A stretch of DNA of 64,000 bases from JBGSIC01 sp041751875 (GTDB lineage Bacteria; Bdellovibrionota; FAC87; UBA2466; JACKAF01): positions 62,001 through 126,000 of the forward strand of contig JBGSIC010000003.1 in the NCBI GenBank assembly GCA_041751875.1, given 5' to 3'. This document shows positions 8,765-16,739 of the stretch, piece by piece. Position 1 is the stretch's first letter; each line of letters starts with the position of its first letter. The notes beneath the pieces are model-generated. The model did no database searches and was not told the origin of the DNA. It saw only the letters and a list, made by a program, of their open reading frames with translations. The translations under genes were made by a program, and so were the position numbers.

Positions 8765-9784
8765 ATGTTTGTCGATGAAGTAGAAATACGCGTTCAATCG
8801 GGCGGCGGTGGCAACGGCTGCGTCAGTTTCCGTCGCGAAAAGTTTATCCCCTTTGGCGGTCCCAATGGCGGCAATGGTGGCAAGGGCGGCGATGTCTGGG
8901 TGGTTGCCACGCGTAACAAGCAAAGCCTACTGGATTTTAAGTTTCAGCCCTTCTACCGCGCCGACCGCGGCGAACACGGCATGGGCAAAGAAATGGATGG
9001 GCGCTCCGGAGAGGATCTCATCATCCAAGTGCCTCCCGGCACCATCGTTTACGATACGGAGCAAGGCGAGCGCATTGCCGACTTAACGGAAGTCGATACT
9101 CCCTTTCTCATTGCAAAAGGCGGACGAGGCGGTCGCGGCAATAAGACTTTTAAAAGTTCTGTTCAACGCGCACCCCGTTTTGCGACCCCTGGAAAATTGG
9201 GTGAAGCGCGAAGCTTGCGCCTGGAACTTCAGCTTCTAGCGGATGTAGGCTTGGTAGGACTACCCAACGCCGGCAAATCTTCTTTTTTACGTTCTATTTC
9301 TCGCGCCCAACCCAAAGTCGCGGACTACCCTTTCACGACTCTCGATCCGCATCTCGGTGTGGCTTCTCACAAGGGCTGTCAGATTGTCGTTGCCGATTTG
9401 CCGGGACTGATTGAAGGCGCCTCTCAAGGCGCAGGTTTGGGGCACAAGTTTCTTCGGCATGTCGCGCGAAACCGCCTCCTTTTGCATGTCGTGGACTGTT
9501 CCCCTGAAGTCGACGCTATCACGCACAATATTGAAGTGGTGGAGCACGAACTCAAAGAACATGATCCTGAACTGGCTGAACGCCCCCTCATTTACGTTTT
9601 TTCCAAGATCGACTTGCTCGCGCCGGCAGAACGTCGGCACAAAGCAATGGTCTTGAAAGAACGAGGCTATGAAGGCTTCTACGTGAGTAACCCCACCGGC
9701 GAGGGCTTTCCTGTTCTTCTGGATGAACTCGCGGAGCGCTCTGTACAATGGAATCCTCCCCCCGAAGAAATTCTTCCGAACTAA
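8765..9784 (+). CDS. obgE: GTPase Obg/CgtA
   Basis: An essential GTPase in 50S ribosome assembly and stringent control. The glycine-rich Obg fold covers residues 1-158 (GGGGNGCVSF, then GGPNGGNGGKGG). The G domain has G1 GLPNAGKSS at 165-173, the G2 threonines in FTTLDP near 190, G3 DLPG at 211-214 and a G4 variant SKID at 280-283 in place of NKxD, which is seen in many Obg proteins. Length is 339 residues; the short C-terminus is normal for Obg without extra domains. The end overlaps the nadD start by 37 bases. Confidence 0.97.
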   Translation: MFVDEVEIRVQSGGGGNGCVSFRREKFIPFGGPNGGNGGKGGDVWVVATRNKQSLLDFKFQPFYRADRGEHGMGKEMDGRSGEDLIIQVPPGTIVYDTEQGERIADLTEVDTPFLIAKGGRGGRGNKTFKSSVQRAPRFATPGKLGEARSLRLELQLLADVGLVGLPNAGKSSFLRSISRAQPKVADYPFTTLDPHLGVASHKGCQIVVADLPGLIEGASQGAGLGHKFLRHVARNRLLLHVVDCSPEVDAITHNIEVVEHELKEHDPELAERPLIYVFSKIDLLAPAERRHKAMVLKERGYEGFYVSNPTGEGFPVLLDELAERSVQWNPPPEEILPN

Positions 9785-10446
9785 TCGCCGTTCTCGGCGG
9801 TAGTTTTGATCCCATTCACTTAGGCCATGTGCGTGCGTTGGAACAAGTTCGAGCGCACTACCAGCCCACCACCTTTTTAATCGTGCCGACTGCGCAAAAT
9901 CCACACAAAGGAACGGCCTCGGCCCCGGCGGAGCATCGCTTGGCCATGGTGCGTTTGGCGCTAGAAGGCAAACCCTTTGAAGTTTTGGATTGGGAGATGA
10001 AAGAAGCCGGACCGCAATACACTTTGCCCACGCTCGAGAAGGTGCGCCGCGAGTACGCGGCAAATTCGAGTGCCGAGCTTCTCTTGGTGTTGGGCGATGA
10101 TAGCTTTGCTGACTTTGCGAGTTGGAAAGAACCGAAAAGTATTCTTCAGATGGCCAACGTCGCGGTGATCTTACGTTCGCCGGAAGAACCGGGAACCCTC
10201 GTTGAAATCGTACGCCGCTGCGGCATTCCTAATTTGGTTGTGGTGAAAAACCGTATAATGCATTCCAACAACTTGAAGTTTGTGGAGCCACTGGAGATCG
10301 ATATCCTGCCTTTTTCGTCGACCTTGCTTAGAGCGCAGATTGCTAAATGCTGGAAAGAAAAAAATATGACTCGGGTCCCCATGGGAATCGATCCGAAAGT
10401 CTGGTCTTACATTAAGGAAAATCAGCTCTATTCCGTAGCACAGTGA
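9748..10446 (+). CDS. nadD: Nicotinate-nucleotide adenylyltransferase
   Basis: NadD makes deamido-NAD from nicotinate mononucleotide and ATP, the central step in NAD synthesis. The 232-residue product has the nucleotidyltransferase signature GGSFDPIHLGH at residues 17-27, a second motif NPHKG near 51, LLLVLGDDSFADF near 111-123, and the C-terminal FSSTLLR motif that corresponds to ISSTxIR. The start at 9748 lies inside obgE (37-base overlap); a later start would remove residues before the first beta strand, so some shortening is possible but not below about residue 12. The obgE-nadD order is common. Confidence 0.95.
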   Translation: MESSPRRNSSELIAVLGGSFDPIHLGHVRALEQVRAHYQPTTFLIVPTAQNPHKGTASAPAEHRLAMVRLALEGKPFEVLDWEMKEAGPQYTLPTLEKVRREYAANSSAELLLVLGDDSFADFASWKEPKSILQMANVAVILRSPEEPGTLVEIVRRCGIPNLVVVKNRIMHSNNLKFVEPLEIDILPFSSTLLRAQIAKCWKEKNMTRVPMGIDPKVWSYIKENQLYSVAQ

Positions 10447-10458
10447 GGAGGCACGAGG

Positions 10459-10644
10459 ATGGGTGAAGGAAGACTAAAATTTAATCCGCTGATTAAGAAA
10501 ACCGCCAACAACAAATTGGATGCAATGGTGAGCTTTGGTTCGGAAACGAAGGACAAAGACAGCCAGTACCACGAACGCATCAAGAAGATCATCAAGAAGC
10601 TGCAAGAGATTTCCGAGCGCGTTGATAAGCTCGCTGGCGCCTAA
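10459..10644 (+). CDS. Small basic hypothetical protein, 61 aa
   Basis: I do not recognise this protein. It starts 12 bases after the nadD stop with a good GAGG-rich ribosome site (GAGGAGG, then CGAGG just before the ATG). The product is lysine-rich; residues 35-58 (QYHERIKKIIKKLQEIS) form one amphipathic helix with heptad-like leucines and isoleucines, possibly a coiled coil. In many genomes the gene after nadD is rsfS, the ribosome silencing factor; this protein is too short and lacks its motifs. The coding assignment rests on the ribosome site and the operon position. Confidence 0.55.
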   Translation: MGEGRLKFNPLIKKTANNKLDAMVSFGSETKDKDSQYHERIKKIIKKLQEISERVDKLAGA

Positions 10645-10673
10645 GCTCTATTATATATAGAGAGATCCCTTGC

Positions 10674-11480
10674 CTAGATCTGCATCTCCACGCCCAGCGA
10701 ATGGGCGACACGCCGACGCAAGAAAAACTGCCCTCTCGGATCCGATCCCGTATAGAAATTGTAGAAAATTCTAAACGAACGGAAGGGTTCGTACGAGTGG
10801 TTGAGTGCAATGCCCAGCTGTAGGTTCAGGCAGGGATTGAAATTCGTTTCCTGTTTCCATTTCAAATCAAACGCCGCAAACGGCGCAATCTTAGAAAACC
10901 GCCAATCAGGAAACACGCTGGCTCCGGTTTGCAAGGCCCATGTAGGAACCGAGGGGCTTGAATTTACCGTCGCTATCGCACTCGCGTACGCGTGCCACAA
11001 GTCACCATAAACATAGCCCACTTTCGCGGTCACATATTCCCGGCTGTATACAATGGCAGGTTCCGTGCTTCCATCTGCCATGTGTGCGGAAAGATGGGTG
11101 TAGCGAACCTGGAATTGCCAGGGGCCGTGTGCGCCCTCCACGTAAAGTCCCAGTAAGCCATCGGTGTGCTCAAGCGGGAATTTTGCCCCCTGCTGACGCA
11201 TGCTAAAGTAGCCGGCTCCCTCAAGCCCCAAAAACCATTTTGCGTCCTCATTGCCATAAGAGAGGAGCGAAAAATAGTTCCCTATCATCGCATCGATGTG
11301 TTGGCTGGCACCAAACTGCAAACCCATTCCAATCTCGCGAGGATCAGCGATGGCGAGTCTAGCCGCTCGGCCCTTGGGGATCAGCGACCATTCCGCTTCG
11401 TTCGACGGAATACCTTCGGTTGCCGCGGTCAAAGACGCGCAGAAGAACAGGGATAGGAACACCAGGTGTTTGTGGGTCAT
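10674..11480 (-). CDS. DUF1207-like predicted outer-membrane protein
   Basis: The 268-residue product has a signal peptide (MTHKHLVFLSLFFCASLTAA) and then alternating aromatic and polar residues ending in short strands, as in outer-membrane barrels. The phrase LAIADPREIGMGLQ near residue 41-54 resembles the conserved ADPRE motif of DUF1207 proteins. Later strands (FQVRYTHLSAHMAD, PFRSFRIFYNFYTG) fit amphipathic beta hairpins. The last residue is not the classical C-terminal Phe. It stands alone, convergent with the nadD block and divergent from queC. The function of DUF1207 proteins is not known. Confidence 0.6.
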   Translation of the reverse strand: MTHKHLVFLSLFFCASLTAATEGIPSNEAEWSLIPKGRAARLAIADPREIGMGLQFGASQHIDAMIGNYFSLLSYGNEDAKWFLGLEGAGYFSMRQQGAKFPLEHTDGLLGLYVEGAHGPWQFQVRYTHLSAHMADGSTEPAIVYSREYVTAKVGYVYGDLWHAYASAIATVNSSPSVPTWALQTGASVFPDWRFSKIAPFAAFDLKWKQETNFNPCLNLQLGIALNHSYEPFRSFRIFYNFYTGSDPRGQFFLRRRVAHSLGVEMQI

Positions 11481-11604
11481 GCAGAATTTGGGTTGATGGG
11501 TGGGCGGGTAAAACGCCCGAGGTATCTATAAGGATACCACAGGGTCCGCGCTAGTTTGTGGCCCGGTGTAGCGCGCCGGAATGTTCTATGATACTGGGGA
11601 GTCC

Positions 11605-12318
11605 ATGAGCCAAACACACCAGAAAAGGGCCGTGGCCTTGCTTTCAGCGGGACTCGATTCCACCGTTTCGCTGCTTCTGGCAAAGCAAGACGGCTGGGAT
11701 ATTCAACTGGCCATCACCTTTGATTATGGGCAAAGGGCTGCCGTACAGGAAAATAGCCGCGCCGCGTATTTAGCCATGCACTACGGGGTGCCGCACCAGT
11801 CGATTAGCCTGCCCTGGTTTGCCGAATTTAAAAGCGGGGGCGCCCTACTCAATCGGCATGAAGCCTTACCCAACCCGGACGCCTCGGAACTCTCCGATAC
11901 TATCATCGGCAAGACGCACGCTTCTCAAGTTTGGGTGCCCAACCGCAACGGGGTGATGGTCGAAATTGCAGCCGCCTTTGCGGAAGATTTGGGCGCGTCT
12001 GCCGTCATCGTGGGATTCAACAAAGAAGAAGCAGCCACTTTTCCGGATAATTCAAAAGACTATCTAGACGCGCTCAACCGTAGTCTGTCGTTTTCCACCC
12101 AACAAAAGGTTCAAGTGGTTTCCCCTACTCTCACCTGGGACAAAGTCCAAATCGTGAAAGTGGCCACTGACAGAAATCTCCCTTTGCATCTTCTCTGGAG
12201 TTGCTACGAAAACAGAGACAAGATGTGTGGTCTTTGTGAGTCTTGCATGCGCTTAAAGCGTTCGCTCAAAGAGAACGAGGTAAGTTTTGAATCCTACTTT
12301 GAAGACCCTTTATATTGA
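11605..12318 (+). CDS. queC: 7-cyano-7-deazaguanine synthase
   Basis: QueC converts 7-carboxy-7-deazaguanine to preQ0 with ATP and ammonia, on the path to queuosine in tRNA. The PP-loop SAGLDST stands at residues about 14-20 from the ATG at 11605, and the C-terminal zinc site is C(8)CGLCESC, with four cysteines in the expected spacing. The ATG at 11605 was chosen over 11581 because GGGGAG lies just before it and QueC proteins begin close to the PP-loop. The gene's end overlaps the DUF366 gene by 32 bases. No queD, queE or queF is seen in the window. Confidence 0.93.
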   Translation: MSQTHQKRAVALLSAGLDSTVSLLLAKQDGWDIQLAITFDYGQRAAVQENSRAAYLAMHYGVPHQSISLPWFAEFKSGGALLNRHEALPNPDASELSDTIIGKTHASQVWVPNRNGVMVEIAAAFAEDLGASAVIVGFNKEEAATFPDNSKDYLDALNRSLSFSTQQKVQVVSPTLTWDKVQIVKVATDRNLPLHLLWSCYENRDKMCGLCESCMRLKRSLKENEVSFESYFEDPLY

Positions 12319-12850
12319 TACGCCGACCACCTACGACGGCACTCAGTTGCGTTCGCACTGGATCTACGAGCAAACGGGCGTGCTAGGTAACGCCCTTGTC
12401 GCTTTTACTGGCCCGGCTGACGTCAAATTGGATCACATGGTGGACCTGGAAGATGTGCGCCAAAAAGCCCCCATCTACAGCCCGCTCATGCTGCATTTTT
12501 TGGGCGAGTGGTTTGATGACTCCCTCGAAAAAGCGATTTTGTACCAACATTTTTTTGCGGCCAATGTTTACGAACTGCTTTGGGAGAAAGGCGTCAAGGG
12601 ACTGCGCCGCCGCGGAAACGATATCTACTGCACGGAGAAAAAACTTTCCGTTTCGATAGCCACCCGCAGCCCCGTATCGCTACTGGTGCATGTAGGGCTT
12701 AACATCCAAACGGAAAACACTCCGGTTCCTACTGCAGGACTATCGGAGCTCGGAATTCAGACAGAAACTTTTGGGAAAGAATGTCTGGACCGGTTTGAAA
12801 ACGACTTCACCATCTGGGCCAAGGCGCGCGTGAAAGTGCGGCCTCGTTGA
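12287..12850 (+). CDS. DUF366-like protein
   Basis: The 187-residue product uses a TTG start at 12287, with GAGG 7 bases upstream, inside the end of queC. The opening LYIDTPTTYDGTQLRSHWIYE matches my recollection of DUF366, where a Y-D-G-T/S-Q-L-R-S-H-W step is conserved. A later motif SIATRSPVSLLVHVGLNI near residues 122-139 is also conserved in style. There is no signal peptide or membrane span. The tight overlap implies coupled translation with QueC and a role linked to deazapurine or tRNA modification, which is inference. The family has no established reaction that I can cite. Confidence 0.65.
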   Translation: MNPTLKTLYIDTPTTYDGTQLRSHWIYEQTGVLGNALVAFTGPADVKLDHMVDLEDVRQKAPIYSPLMLHFLGEWFDDSLEKAILYQHFFAANVYELLWEKGVKGLRRRGNDIYCTEKKLSVSIATRSPVSLLVHVGLNIQTENTPVPTAGLSELGIQTETFGKECLDRFENDFTIWAKARVKVRPR

Positions 12851-12871
12851 TTCACCCTAGCTGAAACGCAA

Positions 12872-14419
12872 ATGACCAAACGAGTTCTCACTGCTTTGAA
12901 GTTTTTCTTTCTAGCCGACGAGACGCGCTTAAAGTGGCTACTCATTCTATCGACGCTTCTGCTTTTTTATATGCCTGAGAGAGTGGGCATGAAAGTGGAC
13001 CCTGCCGTTTATGGAGGTTTGGCAAAACAAGTTTGGGTGAACGGCTGGTGGCCCCTCGGTCTATTCGAATCGTTTTTTCCCCAGTTCTACGAACACCCCC
13101 CCGGCGTCGTATGGCTGATGGCTTTGTTCTTAAAATTGCCCTTGCGCGACGAATGGACCGTTCACCTATTTAGCCGTCTCTGCGGTTTGCTCACCTTGAT
13201 AGTCGGTATCCACTGTTGTCGCCTTAGCACGCCTTTCGAAGAGCGCTGGCAGCAAAGAGCCGCACTCTTTGTTTTTTTCTGCGTGAGCTGGATGGGCTGG
13301 CTCAAGTATGTGGGAAGCGGGCAGCTTGAAGGCCCTCTGGGACTGTTGATCATGCTTACCCTAATGATTTTGCTGCTGGGCTATTCCCAATCTTCAAACC
13401 ATCGTCCCATGCGATCTTTTCGTTTTCTTCTGGGCTGGCTCGCCTTGGGTTTTTTGGGCTTCTTTTTCAAAGGGGTATTTTTCCTGCCTGTTCTTGCCGG
13501 AGCAGTTCTGGCCAACCTTCTTTGGGAAGGGATTAGGAAAACCATCCCTTCCATCGGGCTCCCCCTTGTAGGCTTTTTGGGTTGGGCTCTCGGTACGGCG
13601 CTGATTTATGTGTTGGATTGGCAAACCAATACTCATTTTGTGTCTTCGTACTTTGGCCAACAAGTGTTTGGAACCGTGGTTGAGGGCACACAAAGAGGGG
13701 CAGAAAGTCTGTCACTCGATTTGGGAAGATTTTTTAGAGCTTTCGTTTCCTATCTCACCCTTGAAGCTCGTTTTAACTTCCTGTGGTCTCTTCCGATCCT
13801 TTTAGCGCTTGTGGCTTTCTTCGCACGCTTTCGCAACCACAAATATTCTTCCCTCTCGGTGGCTTCTGCTTCTTTGTACCTCGCCTTTATTGCTCCGATA
13901 GCGCTTTCGGCCTTCAAACTTCCTCATTGGGGAGTTCCCGCGTTTGGGGTGGGCGCCTGTTTTCTGGCGAGCGTTTTTCCCCTAGCAAGGCTTCCTCATT
14001 CTCCAAATGCCACTCGGAATCTTAAACGATTGACCCTTTTGCTGGCCGTGGTGCTAGCGACTGTTCCGATTTCCTCTCCCCGCGCGGGACGCGGCGAGGA
14101 GTGGTCCGATCACCGTAGCTTATTTCTAAACAGTCCCGGTATGTATGATGAGTTGTGGATTGTGGAAGATGACGAAAGTCTGGGGCTCTGGACGGCGAAA
14201 TGTTACGCCAGTTTTTACTTTCTTCCTTTCTCGACAGTCACGACAGCGCGAGAAGCCGACTTTCACAAACAAGCGTGTCGTCCGCGGACCGTCGTTGCCG
14301 CTATCGATAGTCTTGCCCGAGTCAGACAACACGAGTGGGAACGTCTGGGGTGGGTGGAAAGCGGGTCAAACCGAGGTCAGTTTAGATTCTTTACCTGTTA
14401 TGAACCTCACCGCCCCTAG
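12872..14419 (+). CDS. ArnT/PMT-type integral membrane glycosyltransferase
   Basis: A 515-residue protein with about ten predicted membrane spans. After the first span the periplasmic loop holds DPAVYGGLAKQVW (residues about 43-55), the D-x-x-x-Y step that carries the catalytic acid in GT-C enzymes such as ArnT and PMT, and then EHPPGVVWLMALFLKL, the conserved P-P loop. Such enzymes move a sugar from an undecaprenyl-phosphate donor to lipid A, glycan or protein on the outer face of the inner membrane. A polar C-terminal domain follows residue 420. It starts 21 bases after the DUF366 gene but has no clear link to it. The acceptor is unknown. Confidence 0.8.
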   Translation: MTKRVLTALKFFFLADETRLKWLLILSTLLLFYMPERVGMKVDPAVYGGLAKQVWVNGWWPLGLFESFFPQFYEHPPGVVWLMALFLKLPLRDEWTVHLFSRLCGLLTLIVGIHCCRLSTPFEERWQQRAALFVFFCVSWMGWLKYVGSGQLEGPLGLLIMLTLMILLLGYSQSSNHRPMRSFRFLLGWLALGFLGFFFKGVFFLPVLAGAVLANLLWEGIRKTIPSIGLPLVGFLGWALGTALIYVLDWQTNTHFVSSYFGQQVFGTVVEGTQRGAESLSLDLGRFFRAFVSYLTLEARFNFLWSLPILLALVAFFARFRNHKYSSLSVASASLYLAFIAPIALSAFKLPHWGVPAFGVGACFLASVFPLARLPHSPNATRNLKRLTLLLAVVLATVPISSPRAGRGEEWSDHRSLFLNSPGMYDELWIVEDDESLGLWTAKCYASFYFLPFSTVTTAREADFHKQACRPRTVVAAIDSLARVRQHEWERLGWVESGSNRGQFRFFTCYEPHRP

Positions 14420-15468
14420 TGACGCTTTAGAGTAATCACATTGCTCTTGCGACTGCCTGCTAAGAAAGAATTCTCCACCCGTCCCCCGCTCTGGGAATGG
14501 CAAGACAGACAAGTGGTCTTTTCGGTGGGCTTGGTTCCTTTCTGATCTTCCTGCGTGCCCTTCTCGTAATCACGAGCGGCGACGCGGCGGAACTGGAAAA
14601 TGCCCGCGGCATCGTAAACGTCCTCAATCACTTCGCGCCTCCTGATACGCCCCTGCCTATCCAAGGTTTCTGCGACGGAAATCAGAAATCTCCCCGTATC
14701 ATCAAACTTGCGGTACACGCGGCGGCGTGTATTGGCGCGCGTGAGCCCAGGGTTGTTTCGGCCAAGTCCCGTGGGCAGGAGCGATTCGGACTTCCCCTCA
14801 TTAACCACCCCTGCTTGGCCCCACCGTTTATAGTTGGCCCATGGCCCCCCATCGGCAAAGTTTTTCACGATATAGTCGTCCAACGGTAATACTTTTTTGA
14901 AAAGAGCTTGAAGCGCGTCTTCTCCGAGGCCGTCATTGTTAAGATCACGGATGACTGCATCGACATCCGCTCTAAGCGCTTCGGGCACTTTTTCTCTGTC
15001 AACCACCAAAAGTTTCGAAGACTGCTTGTCGTTGGGATTTTCGTAACCCCGGTCAACATCAATGAGTTTAACTGCACTGTTATCGACGTTAAGTACGTTA
15101 TTTAGTTTGCGGTAGGCCTTGTCCATGATTTCAGTGCGGGGCGTAGAAGCTGTCATGCTGTCCACAAGCTGGGCAAGCGACATATCGCATCTCACTGTCA
15201 CTTGTCCTAAGAAAGGTTTCATTTTTTTGAAGAGAGCCGGTTGATCTTTTTCGATCGCACCTAGGTCGGGATACTTTTCAATCATCCCTTTCGCGGCAGC
15301 TTTTGCATCTGCCGGTTCCTCCACCCCGTGCTGAACAAACCACACTTTAAAGAGCCCTTCCATTCCGGCCAGTTTTCCTGTTCGCGGTAGTTTTGTTTGT
15401 GGCAGGCTGTCTTCGCCTAAAGCAGACTGAATCAGAAAACCGAAAAACAGAATAAAAAGAAGTTTCAT
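14416..15468 (-). CDS. Secreted protein with one C-terminal CxxCH haem motif
   Basis: I do not recognise the family. A signal peptide (MKLLFILFFGFLIQSALG) leads a 350-residue protein. Near the C-terminus is CLSCH (C320, C323, H324), the c-type haem attachment motif, followed by a short SQSGGRVENS tail; a distal Met ligand is not obvious. The middle is helical and charged, with an RRRVYRKFDDTGRF stretch. A periplasmic monohaem electron carrier or sensor is possible. The stop overlaps the opposing glycosyltransferase stop within one CTAG, so the two messages overlap tail to tail. No cytochrome maturation genes are near. Confidence 0.7.
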   Translation of the reverse strand: MKLLFILFFGFLIQSALGEDSLPQTKLPRTGKLAGMEGLFKVWFVQHGVEEPADAKAAAKGMIEKYPDLGAIEKDQPALFKKMKPFLGQVTVRCDMSLAQLVDSMTASTPRTEIMDKAYRKLNNVLNVDNSAVKLIDVDRGYENPNDKQSSKLLVVDREKVPEALRADVDAVIRDLNNDGLGEDALQALFKKVLPLDDYIVKNFADGGPWANYKRWGQAGVVNEGKSESLLPTGLGRNNPGLTRANTRRRVYRKFDDTGRFLISVAETLDRQGRIRRREVIEDVYDAAGIFQFRRVAARDYEKGTQEDQKGTKPTEKTTCLSCHSQSGGRVENSFLAGSRKSNVITLKRH

Positions 15469-15493
15469 GCTTTTATTATATCAGGGGCCCGTT

Positions 15494-15937
15494 TTAAGGC
15501 ATCGTGAGAAGAACAGCTTCCAATCTATCGAAAATCTCTTCATTCGCCCGAACGATATAGTTTTTTACCCGCTCGCATTCTTCTATGGAGCCAAAACGCA
15601 TGTGGTAATCGAGTTGCGTTTCGCCTCCGCCCAAGGCCGATAAAGTGACTCTCGTGTGAAACTGGTGCATCGGTCGAAGGTGATCAAATACAATGAGCGC
15701 GGGGCGAACGACCTCTAGGAAGACACTTTCGTTCGGGTAGTTTTTGCCATCCGGGCCGTGCATCGTAAAAATCCAGCGCCCTCCCGGACGAATCTCACAC
15801 AGCTCAAAGGTGTTGGTAAAGCCATTAGGACCCCACCAACGCTCCAAGAGTTTTGGGTCGGTCCAAGCATCGAAGAGCTTTTCGCGCGAGCACGAAAAGA
15901 CCCGTGAGGAGAGAATGTCTTCCTTCTCGACCTTCAT
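15494..15937 (-). CDS. SRPBCC (AHSA1-like) domain protein
   Basis: A 147-residue single-domain START/Bet v1-like protein. It opens with the standard AHSA1 pattern: SSRVFSCSREKLFDAWTDPKLLERWWGPNGF, here residues about 10-40, then IRPGGRWIFTMHGPDG and YPNESVFLEVVRP. Proteins of this type form a hydrophobic cavity that binds small lipophilic ligands; many have no known ligand. It is cytoplasmic, and its start lies about 75 bases from the divergent DTW gene, so they may share a control region. Confidence 0.85.
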   Translation of the reverse strand: MKVEKEDILSSRVFSCSREKLFDAWTDPKLLERWWGPNGFTNTFELCEIRPGGRWIFTMHGPDGKNYPNESVFLEVVRPALIVFDHLRPMHQFHTRVTLSALGGGETQLDYHMRFGSIEECERVKNYIVRANEEIFDRLEAVLLTMP

Positions 15938-16011
15938 AGAGTATTTCTACCACGAAATGGCGGCTGGTTCTTTCGCCAAGCTCTTTGTATGATGGGTCTA
16001 GGGGCGCTTCC

Positions 16012-16704
16012 ATGGACTTGCATCAATATCAGCTCACACGACAAAAACAGCTCGAACAGGCTTGGCAGCCCCGCCCGTGCTGCCCTAACTGCAAAAACCC
16101 CCGCCCCATTTGCTATTGTTCCAAAGTCCGGCCCTTCGCTTCAAGCCTCACTTTCGTGATTCTTATTCATCGTGGGGAGGCCCGCCGGAGTATCGCCACA
16201 GGCAGAATGGCTCACCTGATTCTTTCGAATTCCTATCTCTTTGAAGGTTTAAATTATTCCGATGACCGGCGCATAAACGCCCTTATTGAAGATCCCGAAA
16301 ACTTTCCAGTGGTGCTCTACCCTGGGGAGGATTCCATGAATCTTTCTCAGATGGATCCCATCGCACGACAAAGCTTTTTTCCAAAAGATAAAAAGCCGGT
16401 GGTGTTTATTCTGGATGGGACTTGGAACTATGCTAAGCGGATGAAACGGGTTAGTCGCAACCTTAACAAGCTGCCCATGATTCAGTTCACCCCGAAGACC
16501 CCGTCCAATTTTAGAGTCAGAAAGCAGCCTAATGATTTTTGCTACTCCACCATCGAAGCGGTTCATGAACTAAGCCGCCTGATGGACGTCGACTCACCCG
16601 ACTCGCGTGCGAATCTTCTCGAAGTGTTTGATTACCTAGTTAACGAACAAATCCGCTGCCAAATCCGGAATGGGTTTATGGGTAGGCGGAACATTGTGGT
16701 GTAA
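16012..16704 (+). CDS. DTW-domain tRNA-uridine aminocarboxypropyltransferase
   Basis: DTW enzymes (TapT/DTWD2 family) transfer the 3-amino-3-carboxypropyl group of SAM to uridine in tRNA, giving acp3U. The 230-residue product has a zinc knuckle CCPNCKNPRPICYC at residues 23-36, the basic LIHRGEARRSIATGR segment at 51-65, and the name motif DGTW at 135-138, with a downstream LRTLE-like region replaced by YSTIEAV near 182. The ATG at 16012 was preferred to the TTG at 15985 because of an AGGGG site. A decayed second copy of its 3' end lies beyond the next gene, at 20262-20334. Confidence 0.88.
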   Translation: MDLHQYQLTRQKQLEQAWQPRPCCPNCKNPRPICYCSKVRPFASSLTFVILIHRGEARRSIATGRMAHLILSNSYLFEGLNYSDDRRINALIEDPENFPVVLYPGEDSMNLSQMDPIARQSFFPKDKKPVVFILDGTWNYAKRMKRVSRNLNKLPMIQFTPKTPSNFRVRKQPNDFCYSTIEAVHELSRLMDVDSPDSRANLLEVFDYLVNEQIRCQIRNGFMGRRNIVV

Positions 16705-16715
16705 CGCGACAAAAG

Positions 16716-16739
16716 GACTATTCCTCCTGAGAAATAGTC
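16716..16739 (-). terminator. Hairpin at end of the large lipoprotein gene
   Basis: A 7-bp stem (GACTATT at 16716-16722 with its complement at 16733-16739) contains the stop region of the minus-strand lipoprotein gene and is followed on the minus strand by CCTTTTG. It could be a modest intrinsic terminator between two convergent genes. The T-run is short. Confidence 0.4.

Noticed and set aside
9287..10063. A 258-codon open frame antisense to obgE and nadD
   Set aside because: It is a mirror frame of two conserved genes.
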